Assembly: GCF_004341395.1 (NCBI RefSeq)
Contig: NZ_SLXT01000021.1
Span: forward strand, 1 to 55,154
DNA: 55,154 nucleotides
Direction of reading: 5' to 3'
From: Heliophilum fasciatum
GTDB lineage: Bacteria; Bacillota; Desulfitobacteriia; Heliobacteriales; Heliobacteriaceae
The position numbers and the translations under genes were made by a program. The notes beneath the pieces were generated by a model. The model saw nothing but the letters and a program-made list of their open reading frames with translations, had not been told where the DNA came from and did no database searches. Below are positions 7,464 to 16,023 of the stretch, one piece after another. How positions within the stretch are numbered: position 1 is the first letter of the stretch; each line of letters starts with the position of its first letter.

Positions 7464-7634
7464 TTAATCTTTGGAAAGCATATCGATAATCAGATCCAAC
7501 TTTTCAGCCAGGGAATCCAGGGTGGCCTTCTCGCCCTTTGCTTTTTTGCTTGCATGTTCCGCGATCTTCGCTTTGATCAACTGTTCCTTAATCTCTGCTT
7601 GTGTTTTATGGATGGTCAGGGTTGGCTTGCTCAT
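7464..7634 (-). CDS. Small 56-residue protein at end of tail operon
   Basis: The ORF begins MSKPTLTIHKTQAEIKEQL and ends IIDMLSKD. It is highly charged and helical. Its ATG overlaps the stop codon of the upstream gene (TAATG), which indicates translational coupling. The position, between the last fibre-associated gene and the lysis genes, is where Gram-positive phages often carry an XkdX-size protein. No domain is recognised. A terminator follows immediately. Confidence 0.55.
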   Translation of the reverse strand: MSKPTLTIHKTQAEIKEQLIKAKIAEHASKKAKGEKATLDSLAEKLDLIIDMLSKD

Positions 7635-8020
7635 TATTCTTCAACCTCCACCATGAGATAGGCAGGATCACACCCCGGCATGATCGTGCTAAGTGTAATC
7701 GAAATAACCCCTTTGGCGTTGCTGATAAAATCGAATTCAGCTTTGCTATTCACAGGGGCCAGGATCAAGTTTACGGGGTCGGCCCCCATCCGGGCCACTA
7801 CCACTTCAATCGGTTCGGTAATACCCGGCTGGGGGGTGTCCTGCCAGTCCATGATCTCAACATTCAACGGCAGGGCTTCCCCGATCTTGATCACGTTCTT
7901 TCCCCCGGTTACAGTGATTTTCTTTGCCCCACAATAAACAGACTTTGAAAAGGTAAAATCGCCATCCTTTTCAATCTTATAGATGATTCCATTTTCTTCA
8001 ATGTAGTCCACCGAATGCAT
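7634..8020 (-). CDS. Phage tail-associated protein, unknown function
   Basis: This 128-residue beta-rich protein has an immunoglobulin-like feel (KITVTGGKNVIKIGEALPL, then IEVVVARMG and MVEVEE at the end). The start at 8020 is set by GGGAGG seven bases before ATG. It sits in the distal tail gene block between a fibre-like gene and the 56-codon gene, with coupling to the latter. It is probably a minor tail or fibre accessory protein. No family was recognised. Confidence 0.55.
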   Translation of the reverse strand: MHSVDYIEENGIIYKIEKDGDFTFSKSVYCGAKKITVTGGKNVIKIGEALPLNVEIMDWQDTPQPGITEPIEVVVARMGADPVNLILAPVNSKAEFDFISNAKGVISITLSTIMPGCDPAYLMVEVEE

Positions 8021-8038
8021 CGAAAAACCTCCCAATTA

Positions 8039-8656
8039 TTAAACCATCCGAATATAGTACACAGCCCATTTAGGGTTAGGGGTTGAGTTACTGCTGCCTG
8101 ATCTCACGGAAAGTTTGAAGTTAGTATCACAGTAAAACATTGGGGGAATCGTAAATTGTGCCTTGGTGGAAAAAGTTACCGATGAATGGTATGGGTTGGG
8201 CAAGAAATACGCATTGCTTCCGTGTGACGTACTTGTAACATCGTTGTTTGTAGTATTGTAATACTCCACAATGCCGTTTGATCCGTTAGCCGTTGAACCC
8301 GATACGTTAAAAATATTGGCCCCATCAGCCACCAGGGTATAGTAGGCATATTGGCTGGTCGTGCCCAGGTCAACGTAGCCACCCAGGATCAGAATCGGCC
8401 CGGTTAATTCAAACATATCCACAGTAATATTCGCTGAAACCGTGTTTTGGTATCTTCCATATTGAATATATACTTTTTTGCCCGCCATCCACGGGGTTCG
8501 GGCTAAGGCTGTATTCACGGTCGAAAAGTTAGTATTCACGGTGTCTTTAAGATCGCCCAGCTTTGAATGAACGCTACCTGTGCCACTAGACGAATCTGTC
8601 CGAACCCCTAGCTGCCGTTGCAAAAAGGAAATCAGTGTTTCCGTTGCTCCAAACAT
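8039..8656 (-). CDS. Putative tail fibre/receptor-binding protein
   Basis: This 205-residue protein has a short helical N-terminus (TLISFLQRQLG, LGDLKDTVNTNFSTV), followed by a Ser/Thr/Asn/Gly-rich beta region ending in WAVYYIRMV. Low charge and Tyr/Asn/Thr richness are typical of receptor-binding tips. The start at 8656 overlaps the stop of the upstream gene (TAATG) after a G-rich ribosome site. It is likely a distal tail fibre component. There is no catalytic motif. Confidence 0.5.
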   Translation of the reverse strand: MFGATETLISFLQRQLGVRTDSSSGTGSVHSKLGDLKDTVNTNFSTVNTALARTPWMAGKKVYIQYGRYQNTVSANITVDMFELTGPILILGGYVDLGTTSQYAYYTLVADGANIFNVSGSTANGSNGIVEYYNTTNNDVTSTSHGSNAYFLPNPYHSSVTFSTKAQFTIPPMFYCDTNFKLSVRSGSSNSTPNPKWAVYYIRMV

Positions 8657-9387
8657 TACAAAGCCCCCCGTTTCAGGTATGATCCGTTCCATGTGAAGGT
8701 TAAAACATCCCGAATCCCACCCTGGGACGTACCCGCAGGGGGCAAATATCGGTACATTTTAGAAATCACTTCACCGCTATATTCAACGGCAGTAAAGCCG
8801 CTGCCATAAATCCCGTGCCTGAACAATCCGCTTTCCCCGGAAAAAATCTTGTAATGGGCTGAATTCACTTGGCCCCAGGCCCCCGCCCCGTTGCGTTGAT
8901 AGGTTGGATAGTTGGCATCCTGGGCCGCTTCTCCATGCAGCCGAATATAGTTGGTTGCATCCCCAGCTTTCCGCACTACTAACCAGTAACGTGCCCCGCT
9001 GGTTAGGCCCGTAAGGTCAAAGGGGATAGATACATAGGCTTTTGACGTAGTAACGAATTCAGCAGGCAGCACCATCTTTTTTAATAAAATCCCTTCGCTG
9101 CTGTCGTCCGTCACTAACCCCGCCCGGATTTCGATCACTAGATCGGCACCACTCCCACCCTTGACCAGTTCCAGTTCCACCCGTGCGACCTCCGTTACCC
9201 CCAGGGAAGTGAAATAAATTGCCGTATCATAACTTGAATTATCGAATTGATACACGCCCGCCCCGGTTTTCCCGTCCACTTGGGTTCCGTCATAAACAAG
9301 GGCGAAAGGCTGAATAGAGATCAGGGAATTCATAGTTGCTTCATCGATCACCGTTGTTCCATTCTTAAAAGCATTGATCACCGTCAC
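8656..9387 (-). CDS. Putative tail fibre protein
   Basis: This 243-residue, beta-rich protein opens with MTVINAFKNGTTVIDEATMN. A lectin-like jelly-roll region follows (VELELVKGGSGADLVIEIRAG, then SIPFDLTGLTSGARYWLVVR), which resembles carbohydrate-binding sandwich domains of phage baseplates. The C-terminus (VLTFTWNGSYLKRGAL) is coupled to the next gene. It is probably part of the host-recognition apparatus at the tail tip. Confidence 0.55.
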   Translation of the reverse strand: MTVINAFKNGTTVIDEATMNSLISIQPFALVYDGTQVDGKTGAGVYQFDNSSYDTAIYFTSLGVTEVARVELELVKGGSGADLVIEIRAGLVTDDSSEGILLKKMVLPAEFVTTSKAYVSIPFDLTGLTSGARYWLVVRKAGDATNYIRLHGEAAQDANYPTYQRNGAGAWGQVNSAHYKIFSGESGLFRHGIYGSGFTAVEYSGEVISKMYRYLPPAGTSQGGIRDVLTFTWNGSYLKRGAL

Positions 9388-9398
9388 TGGGCCACCCC

Positions 9399-9818
9399 CT
9401 ATTCTTCCGCTGCAATAGTGATCCGGGCTTCCACCGTCAGCACGGTATTTCCCGCTTTCGACCAGGGCTGGGTTAGCAGGTTTAACATTGTCCCGCTACC
9501 CGCCACATCGGTTCCACCGATAAAGATTGCCGCTTTGGTATGATCACCGTTACATTCACCCTGCAAAATTTGAGTCCTGAACCTGATCAAGCTGCCTGAT
9601 ACGATAATCGTTGAAACGGGTTTCCGCAGCACTTCCACGATTGTTTCACCGGGGGCGGAATCATCCCCCACCACTAAATAAGGGCTGGGCAGTTCTGCAA
9701 TGGTTTGGGATAAAAGCAGCAGCCCAGCAGAAGTAATCGAATTAAAAAGGGGGCCGCTCACGGCTCCCCCTTCTTCTTCAAAAAACCATTCACCCTTCAG
9801 CTTTACATTTTCCATCAT
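9399..9818 (-). CDS. Tail/baseplate-associated protein
   Basis: This 139-residue beta-rich protein begins ENVKLKGEWFFEEEGGAVSG. Such small proteins in baseplate regions often describe a boundary or collar component with a field-value pattern (LVVGDDSAPGE, FRTQILQGECNGDHTKAAIF). Its ATG overlaps the stop of the upstream frame (ATGA). The function is assigned only from position within the distal tail block. Confidence 0.5.
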   Translation of the reverse strand: MMENVKLKGEWFFEEEGGAVSGPLFNSITSAGLLLLSQTIAELPSPYLVVGDDSAPGETIVEVLRKPVSTIIVSGSLIRFRTQILQGECNGDHTKAAIFIGGTDVAGSGTMLNLLTQPWSKAGNTVLTVEARITIAAEE

Positions 9819-10243
9819 TGGGAAATAACCACCTCACCGCATAGGTTGATCGTTTCATCAAGGATCTTCTTTGTGTTTTTATAGCGAATTCCCCCGCCAT
9901 AATGGGCCAGTTTGAAAAATCCGGGGTAAGGTACGGTCACAGGTTCACCCAGGGCCACTTCCTGCCACCCGGTATAATTCACCCCGTCTGTACTTGTTTT
10001 CACCTTTGCCGTTACTCCCGGCAGGTTGGAATCCTTGGGCAGCACCAGCAGCCGCGATCCCACCGTTGCAATACCGGGCCTGCTTGTACCTTCAACGATC
10101 AAGGAAAAATAATTCAGCTTGGGGGAAGTAGGAAGGTCGGTCGTCAGGCTTTGCCGCACTTGCAGGGCTGCCGTTGAAAGGTCTAGCCCAGGGGTTAGGC
10201 CCGGCACTTGGCCCCGTTGGTTGCCGCCTGCCACCCTTGCCAC
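9815..10243 (-). CDS. C-terminal part of tail hub protein in a shifted frame
   Basis: This open frame of 142 codons contains QVPGLTPGLDLSTAALQV followed by a module STDGVNYTGWQEV. The preceding hub frame ends in a similar module, STDGGGTWQGWQAATNG, and in phage tail proteins that module is normally followed by exactly such an (I/V)PGL.PGTDLS segment. The two frames overlap by 49 bp and differ by -1, with a GGGG run at the junction. It is therefore likely the C-terminus of the 10195-12426 product, joined by ribosomal slippage, or severed by a one-base deletion. Independent initiation at the in-frame ATG is less likely, since no good ribosome site is seen. Confidence 0.65.
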   Translation of the reverse strand: MARVAGGNQRGQVPGLTPGLDLSTAALQVRQSLTTDLPTSPKLNYFSLIVEGTSRPGIATVGSRLLVLPKDSNLPGVTAKVKTSTDGVNYTGWQEVALGEPVTVPYPGFFKLAHYGGGIRYKNTKKILDETINLCGEVVISQ

Positions 10244-12426
10244 GTCCCGCCCCCATCGGTTGAAAGGTTCGTTTCAATCACCACATCGCCGGGGAATTCC
10301 AACACCGTGAAATCAATATCTGCCGTCCCGTTCCCGCCATCATGGTTCACCACTACCACGGGACGAATAAAGGCCACCCCTGTTTTCACCGGGCCAGGGC
10401 TTGCCGGGTTGGGGTACGTTGTTACCGTTGGACTATCACTATACCCTTTAACGTACCCCGTGAACGTCTGCCACCCACCCGCCACGGTAAGGGGCGTCCC
10501 GTTTGAAGCATAGAAATATTGTCCAGTATGGGCATCGGCCCCGGCTGCATTGATCAACGTCAACCCATCAGCCGCCAGCCCTTCCACGCCCACAAAACAA
10601 GCCGCCCCGCCTGCCGTTGGGTCTACGGATTGCCTGATCCGGGCCTTGATCACATATACCTTGGTAGCATCAAAGGGGATTAATGTTTTCATGCAGTTCC
10701 ACACCATGCCACCGGCACAACGTAGGCAGACCCCATCGGTTGCCGTCCCGTCATAATAAATAAATTTCGTTACCGTGCCCGATCCGCCCACGTCATCCCA
10801 GGCATCATTCAAGGTCAAGAATTGATCTTCCGCAAGGGTTCCCGCCATCGCTTCCCAGCCGATCCGGGTTTGGTCTACGCTGCCCAGCCCGGACAGGGAA
10901 AGCTGCTGCACCCGGTTCCCGCTGTTGCCCGTTGTAATGGAAAGCGATCCGTCCGTGTTGGCCTGTACGTTGGTAAGGGTTCCAGATTGGAAGTCGGCCT
11001 GCACATCTTCAATTCTTGTCACCGTGTAGGGGGTTTGGTCCAACAGTTCTTCCCGGCTACTCTCAATATAAAAGGGTAGCTGCCCCGCCTGGGTAACAAG
11101 CTGATCGCCAAAAGAAAGCCCCTCTGTACCGTAAACCAGCTTATTCAGTAAGGTCGTGACGTTGATCCCGGCCTTCTGGGCACTTACCAGGGATTGCAGC
11201 ACATCCGGGATTCCCACCAGCCGCCCGCCATAACTAACCTGATACGTCCACAGATCCGGGGTTAAGGGGGTAAGGGTTACTTTTTGGATCATGAAAGTAT
11301 TTTGAATTCCCCGGTCGGGTAGATCGATGGATACATATTGGCCCGGCATCCATCCCGGCATCTCTGTTTCAAAGCTGCCGCGAACCTTGGGGTTTGAATT
11401 CTGCCGTAAGTCAGCCATGCCCGCAGCTTCAGCCGCTTCGATAGTGGAAAGGGCTTTGTCAACGATCACATGCTCATACACGCCATCGCCGCCCTGCACC
11501 CCCGCAAGGGCCGCCTGGGATTGCAGATCGTCCACCGTTGTAATCACGTCCAGATCGTAACGATAGCTGAAAGTCAAGGTTGCCCCGTTTGTAGGGGTTA
11601 CGGTCTGCTTGCTTGCTTTCACATACTTTTCATTGACGTTCACCAAAAAGGCCACAGCTTCTTCTTTGTCCACCCCTTCAGTTCCCACGATTACGCCCGC
11701 CCCGGAAATCTGCATGGTTAGGTTGTGGGGTTTATGGGGAAGGGGCCACGTCCGGGCCGCTCCATCTGCTTTAATCTCATAAACAAAAGGGGCGGAAAGC
11801 ATAGTCCCGCCCCGTACATAAACCCGGTTACGCAGCCCGGCAGTATCCACCGAATGCTTTAGGTTGCGAAACGGGGCTGAATCGTTAAGGGTTGCCGTCA
11901 AATAAGCGGGTTCTTCCGCTGGATCAAAAAACCACACATCCCGGCTATAATCCACAAACCATTCCCACCCGCAGTATTCAGCCAGCTTTTTGAAACAGTC
12001 CGAAGGGGCCATGTAATCAAACAAGATTATCGATACTGTAGGGGCACCGGGCCTAACATGATCGGTCGTGAAAAGGCCCTGCCCATACTTCAGAATAATA
12101 TCTTTGGCGATCCAGTCTGCCGTTTGCCCTTCGTAGGTTTCCACCACTAGCCGCCGGTTCAGTTGGAACGTGTAATCCTGGGCTGTTACGTCCCAGATAT
12201 GCAGGCCGCCCACCGTCCGGGCCAGGTTCACCGAATCGATGATCCCGGCAAACATACGCACCCCGGAAAGTTCAACGATGATCTCGTCACCCTCTGAAGG
12301 CTGCACGTTTTTGATAGAGAAAGAGCAGGTATCAACAACAGAAGTTAATACCTGCTCGATAGAAATACCTTCAAGAAGCACATTTGTAATCTGATCTTCA
12401 CCCGCGATCAAGAATACATCAGCCAT
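10195..12426 (-). CDS. Tail hub / tail-associated receptor-binding protein
   Basis: This 743-residue protein follows the tape measure gene directly, with overlapping stop and start. The N-terminal 400 residues resemble the gp44/late-control-D hub fold: VELSGVRMFAGIIDSV, the repeated beta modules around LHIWDVTAQDYTFQLNRRLV, and WFVDYSRDVWFF. The C-terminal third looks like a carbohydrate-binding sandwich (QYFYASNGTPLTVAGGWQTF, FTVLEFPGD). It should form the central hub at the tail tip. No separate Dit gene is visible between tape measure and hub. The frame seems to end prematurely at a G-run, with the natural C-terminus in the -1 frame (9815-10243). Confidence 0.75.
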   Translation of the reverse strand: MADVFLIAGEDQITNVLLEGISIEQVLTSVVDTCSFSIKNVQPSEGDEIIVELSGVRMFAGIIDSVNLARTVGGLHIWDVTAQDYTFQLNRRLVVETYEGQTADWIAKDIILKYGQGLFTTDHVRPGAPTVSIILFDYMAPSDCFKKLAEYCGWEWFVDYSRDVWFFDPAEEPAYLTATLNDSAPFRNLKHSVDTAGLRNRVYVRGGTMLSAPFVYEIKADGAARTWPLPHKPHNLTMQISGAGVIVGTEGVDKEEAVAFLVNVNEKYVKASKQTVTPTNGATLTFSYRYDLDVITTVDDLQSQAALAGVQGGDGVYEHVIVDKALSTIEAAEAAGMADLRQNSNPKVRGSFETEMPGWMPGQYVSIDLPDRGIQNTFMIQKVTLTPLTPDLWTYQVSYGGRLVGIPDVLQSLVSAQKAGINVTTLLNKLVYGTEGLSFGDQLVTQAGQLPFYIESSREELLDQTPYTVTRIEDVQADFQSGTLTNVQANTDGSLSITTGNSGNRVQQLSLSGLGSVDQTRIGWEAMAGTLAEDQFLTLNDAWDDVGGSGTVTKFIYYDGTATDGVCLRCAGGMVWNCMKTLIPFDATKVYVIKARIRQSVDPTAGGAACFVGVEGLAADGLTLINAAGADAHTGQYFYASNGTPLTVAGGWQTFTGYVKGYSDSPTVTTYPNPASPGPVKTGVAFIRPVVVVNHDGGNGTADIDFTVLEFPGDVVIETNLSTDGGGTWQGWQAATNGAKCRA

Positions 12427-14456
12427 TAAAATTTAACCCCCCGCCGAATCAATTGTCTTTCCAGTTCGGCCCAGATTTCTTGCCCGTTGCTACCGTTGAT
12501 CGTGATATTGAAACTGTTCCCCTGGTTGCCCACAGAAAGATCCGGGGCCGTCATTGCCGGGGCCGCATATCCACCCAGGCCGCCCACCGCAGCAGCCGCC
12601 ATCGCTTGCCCGGCAGCCGTCACTGTTCCAGCTTCCGCACCCATCCCCAGGGCAAACCCTTGGGCAGTATATTTCCCCATCTGCATCATTACACGGGAAG
12701 GGGAATGAATATCTAAGGCCCTTGATGCTGCATCTGTTACCCGCCGAAACACACCCAGGGCCGCATTGTATAAATAACTTGCGAAGCTGGTTAAACCACT
12801 AACAAACCCCATGATCACGTTTTTTCCCATCGTTACAGCATCGGTTTTGATCAAGTTCCAGGCGTTCATCAGGGTTTCTTTTACCGTCTGCATGCAGATC
12901 ATAAGTTTAGCTGGGGCCGCGTTGAATGTGTCCATGATCCCTTGCCACAGGGCCACCGCTAACCCCCACAGGGCCACCTTTCCTTCGTCCCATAGGGTTT
13001 TCATGGTTTCCCAGGCCGAAGCGGTAATGGTATTGATCCCACCCAGCTTTTCCGTTGTCATTTGCTGAATACTGCTTGTGGTACTATTCCAGGTTCGGGA
13101 AATCCCCGCCCATGCCGATTCGACCGCACCTTGGGCCGATTGCATGGCCCCGGAAATCGCCCCCTGCACACTTTGAAAGACTGAAGCAGCCACCCCGGAA
13201 ATACGGTTCCAGGCTTCGGTCAAGGTCTGGACCACGGCTGCCCCCGCCTGGGCCACTTGGTTCCATACGTTAGAAAGATAGGCAGAAATCGAACCCCAGT
13301 TCTGATAAAGATAGATCCCGGCAGCCACTAGCAGTCCGATAGCCACGACCGCAGCCCCCACCGGGCCAGCTAGGGCCGAAGTTGCAAGCGAAAAGGCTTT
13401 AATAGCTGCCGTCGCTGCCTGCACCTTCGCGATCACTTCAAAGGCTGCAAACCCCGCCGCGATCCCGGTTAAGATCGGGTAGATAATAGGCCAGTTAGTT
13501 ACTAATAGGGTAAATAAGCCGGTTACTGCTGCCGTGATAGCGTTAATAACCGCAGCCACCCCAGGGGGAAAAATGGCTTCAATGGCCCCGGCAAGCCCGC
13601 CCGCTTTGAAGCCGTCCGAAAAGGCATTAACAAAATTGATCGCCAGGGGCATCAATTCCTTTAATTTTGCCGAAACGGGTTCAAACACCATTCCCAGCAG
13701 CATGTTCACGTTATCGGAAAGAGTGGAAAGCATACCTTTGAACGATTGGCTTTGCTTGTCCATCGCCCCGGCGAATTTCGTGCCCATCGCGTCAATCAAG
13801 GCAGGCACCGCTTGTTCCGCCATAATCTTACCTTGGGACGATAGATCCATAAGCTGCTGCTTACTCATGCCCATCTTTTGGGCCATCAGATCCCAGGCCG
13901 GGATTCCTCTTTCCGCTAGTTGGTTCATTTCCTCCGCCGAAACTTTCCCCTTCGTTGCCATCTGCCCCAGGGCCATCGTAACACCTTTTAACATCTCCTG
14001 ATCGCCACCCACGGCAGCTACCGCATCACCCAAGGCTTTCAAGTTGGGCATCACGCTTTCAGCTTGGAAACCCATCGCCAGCATCAGCTTTGCCGAATCT
14101 TGCAGGCCGGGGAATTCGAACGGGGTTGAAGCCCCAAACTGCTGCAAGTCCTGGATCATGGCTTTGGCCCGGTCTACCGATCCCAGCAGGGTTTCGAATG
14201 AGATCGCCGCCTGTTCTAGATCGGCGTTGAAAGAAACACCTTTCCCCAGGGATAGGCCGCCCAAGGCTGTACTCACTGCACCGATGGCAGGCAGGGCCAC
14301 CGCTTGGAAGCCGCTGAACGCTCTACCCATCAGCCCGCCCGATTCGCCCATTTCCTTGCCAGCGTCACGAACCTGCCCCATCGCTGTTTTAATTGAATTC
14401 TGGACGTTGGAAACATCAGCCGTAAATTTAACTAATACGCTGGACAATGCCGACAT
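12426..14456 (-). CDS. Tail tape measure protein
   Basis: This 676-residue protein starts SALSSVLVKFTADVSNV and contains the tape-measure hallmark (about residues 75-200) QAAISFETLLGSVDRAKAMI, followed by TPFEFPGLQDSAKLMLAMGF and KVSAEEMNQLAERGIPAWDL. A hydrophobic stretch (about 315-390) and an Ala/Gln/Trp-rich helical region follow, ending before SPSRVMMQMGKYTAQGFALG. It sets tail length, and its size implies a tail of roughly 100 nm. The start at 14456 follows GGAAGGGGG. A strong terminator lies just upstream, so it may have its own promoter. Confidence 0.92.
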   Translation of the reverse strand: MSALSSVLVKFTADVSNVQNSIKTAMGQVRDAGKEMGESGGLMGRAFSGFQAVALPAIGAVSTALGGLSLGKGVSFNADLEQAAISFETLLGSVDRAKAMIQDLQQFGASTPFEFPGLQDSAKLMLAMGFQAESVMPNLKALGDAVAAVGGDQEMLKGVTMALGQMATKGKVSAEEMNQLAERGIPAWDLMAQKMGMSKQQLMDLSSQGKIMAEQAVPALIDAMGTKFAGAMDKQSQSFKGMLSTLSDNVNMLLGMVFEPVSAKLKELMPLAINFVNAFSDGFKAGGLAGAIEAIFPPGVAAVINAITAAVTGLFTLLVTNWPIIYPILTGIAAGFAAFEVIAKVQAATAAIKAFSLATSALAGPVGAAVVAIGLLVAAGIYLYQNWGSISAYLSNVWNQVAQAGAAVVQTLTEAWNRISGVAASVFQSVQGAISGAMQSAQGAVESAWAGISRTWNSTTSSIQQMTTEKLGGINTITASAWETMKTLWDEGKVALWGLAVALWQGIMDTFNAAPAKLMICMQTVKETLMNAWNLIKTDAVTMGKNVIMGFVSGLTSFASYLYNAALGVFRRVTDAASRALDIHSPSRVMMQMGKYTAQGFALGMGAEAGTVTAAGQAMAAAAVGGLGGYAAPAMTAPDLSVGNQGNSFNITINGSNGQEIWAELERQLIRRGVKF

Positions 14457-14485
14457 ACTGATCCCCCTTCCAGGCATAAAAAAAA

Positions 14486-14523
14486 GCCCGCCGCCGCCAT
14501 CACACAGGACAGCGACAGCGGGT
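14486..14523 (-). terminator. Terminator between tail chaperone and tape measure
   Basis: The minus strand reads CCCGCTGTCGCTGTCC, a loop, then GGCGGCGGCGGGC and a run of eight T. It lies after the gpGT stop and before the tape measure start. Confidence 0.75.
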
Positions 14524-15142
14524 TAATTCCGATCTTTGTTGAATTGTTTCTGCAATTTTTCCAGGGTTTGCAGTTGTTCTTCCCTATCGATTCGCTTGTA
14601 TTCCGTCTGCTTGCCCAGCAGCAGATCCGGGGTAACGGGCCGCTTTAAGTTGCCGCTTGCATTCATCAAGTTCGCAGCCAGCCACGCCGTCCGGTTATAT
14701 TCAGCTTCTTGAAGTTCCCTTTCCTTTTCATGGACAGCTTCTAACATGGTCAATAATTCATCCAGGGTTAGGTTCCAGAATTCATCGGGGGTAATCCGAA
14801 GCGATCTGAAAGCCGCTTTTTTCAGCAGGGGCCAGTCGCTTCGGTCTATACGTTTTTTCTTGTTGCCACTTCAAAGGCAGCCGCGATCTTTTCTTGCACT
14901 TGGGCAAAATTTTCAAAGTCCACCATTTCACCCACTTGGGTTTCGGTCAATTCAGTATCTTCATGGATCAGGCCCGCCCACAGGATCACCCGGATTGCCT
15001 TGATCCCCAGGTTGGCCCCGTCCATTTCCCCCACGTTCACGCCCAGCTTATCTTCAATTTCAGCCAGGGCATTTAATGTATATCGAAGGTTCCGGGGCTT
15101 ATCCAGTTCGATTTCCACGATTCCACGATGTTTATTAGCCAC
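14523..15142 (-). CDS. gpGT-type tail assembly chaperone by -1 frameshift
   Basis: The extended product reads through the gpG-like frame (14846-15142), slips by -1 on A_AAA_AAC, and continues DWPLLKKAAFRSLRI...LTLDELLTM, then EAVHEKERELQ to the stop at 14523. The T part with W-P-L-L-K and ITPDEFWNLTLDEL is characteristic of tail chaperone extensions. As in lambda G/GT, a small fraction of ribosomes would make the long form, which brings tail tube subunits to the tape measure encoded next. An internal ATG (14753) lies within the extension, but no strong ribosome site precedes it. Confidence 0.82.
14846..15142 (-). CDS. gpG-like tail assembly chaperone
   Basis: This 98-residue acidic protein begins ANKHRGIVEIELDKPRNLRY and ends AAAFEVATRKNV. 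It contains ALAEIEDKLGVNVGEM and AIRVILWAGLIHEDTELT, the helical pattern of Gram-positive phage tail chaperones. It is the short, unshifted product of the gpG/gpGT pair and sits between the major tail protein and the tape measure, the canonical place. It ends in TAG (14846-14848) four codons after the slippery AAAAAAC. Confidence 0.82.
   Translation of the reverse strand: MANKHRGIVEIELDKPRNLRYTLNALAEIEDKLGVNVGEMDGANLGIKAIRVILWAGLIHEDTELTETQVGEMVDFENFAQVQEKIAAAFEVATRKNV
14852..14858 (-). promoter_or_regulatory. Slippery heptamer AAAAAAC for -1 frameshift
   Basis: The minus strand reads A AAA AAC in the gpG frame (codons AGA AAA AAC GTA TAG), a canonical X XXY YYZ slip site. Re-pairing in -1 gives AAA AAA CGT ATA GAC and opens the T extension. 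No downstream pseudoknot was worked out. Confidence 0.8.
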
Positions 15143-15165
15143 GATCTAGCCCTCCAAAAAATGAA

Positions 15166-15193
15166 GCCCGAAGGCTTGCGGCAGCCATCGGGC
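15166..15193 (-). terminator. Terminator after major tail protein
   Basis: GCCCGATGGCT...AGCCTTCGGGC on the minus strand forms a long GC-rich stem followed by TTCATTTTTT. It sits between the major tail protein and the tail chaperone gene. Confidence 0.75.
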
Positions 15194-15214
15194 CTTTTAA
15201 TTTTCAATCAAATA

Positions 15215-15634
15215 TTAGGCGTTAGTTGCCACCGTCAACGCACCCGAACCCGTTAAGGTCAGTTTATACGTCCCGCCATCATCAGCCGGGAATTCATAGG
15301 AAAAATCGGTGATATACACGTTGCCCGTGTATTTTTTACCGGAAGGCACTCGGATTTCCGCTTTAAGAACGTCTCGCCCGTTAAAAGCGGTGTCCATCGC
15401 GTCCAGGGCAGTATCACCCGTCACCATGAAGCCATCGCAATCAATCGACCAGGAAAGCACCCCGGCAATGTTTTCAGCCCAGGCCCCGGTTTCTTTGGAC
15501 GTTGTATCGATCACCTTTGCCGAACGGTTCAAGGTTGCCCCGTTTTGGCCGCCCAGCACGGTATAAGTTGGGGTTTCAGGAGTTCCACCCGTTTGAACAT
15601 ACAGCAGCACGTCCACGCCCGCCACTTTAGCCAT
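15215..15634 (-). CDS. Major tail (tube) protein
   Basis: This 139-residue protein starts AKVAGVDVLLYVQTGG. Features of siphovirus tube proteins include VIDTTSKETGAWAENIAG, WSIDCDGFMVTGDTALDAMD and the closing AD-GTYKLTLTGSGAL. It polymerises to form the tail tube around the tape measure. The start at 15634 follows AAGGAGG. It is bracketed downstream by a strong terminator, which would let its abundant expression be independent of neighbours. Confidence 0.9.
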   Translation of the reverse strand: MAKVAGVDVLLYVQTGGTPETPTYTVLGGQNGATLNRSAKVIDTTSKETGAWAENIAGVLSWSIDCDGFMVTGDTALDAMDTAFNGRDVLKAEIRVPSGKKYTGNVYITDFSYEFPADDGGTYKLTLTGSGALTVATNA

Positions 15635-15647
15635 TTTCGTTTCCTCC

Positions 15648-16019
15648 TTATAATTGTTCAATTAGGGTTTCAAAATTAAGGGAATACAGCACCCGCCCGG
15701 TTTCATCGGTTCCAAGAAATAAGGGGGCCGCTTGTTGGGCAATACAAAAAATAACGTGAGTATTCCCCACGTTAAAATCACGCTTACCGTTTAACAGGTC
15801 GTAAATCTCCCAGGCTTTTGAATCGGCTAATGCCGGGGCTGTCCCTCTCACCAGGATTTGAAAAGTCGGTCTGCCCACGTTGGCCCGATCATCCACCGGC
15901 CTACCGCCTGTTACCTTTACTACTCCGCAGTTAGGGCCTGCCGTTGCCGGGAATGTATTAGCAAAAAGGGGCAGGTCAATCGCGGGGCCGATATACTCAA
16001 TAAGTTCCATCAACCGCAC
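15648..16019 (-). CDS. Tail terminator / tail completion protein
   Basis: This 123-residue protein begins MRLMELIEYIGPAIDLPLF. The pattern with GRPTFQILVRG and ALADSKAWEIYDLLNGK matches minor capsid/tail completion proteins (gp17/DUF3168-like) encoded just before the major tail protein in Gram-positive siphoviruses. It caps the tail tube to stop polymerisation. The gene order (gp10-like upstream, tube protein downstream) supports this. Confidence 0.75.
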   Translation of the reverse strand: MRLMELIEYIGPAIDLPLFANTFPATAGPNCGVVKVTGGRPVDDRANVGRPTFQILVRGTAPALADSKAWEIYDLLNGKRDFNVGNTHVIFCIAQQAAPLFLGTDETGRVLYSLNFETLIEQL

Positions 16020-16023
16020 GATC

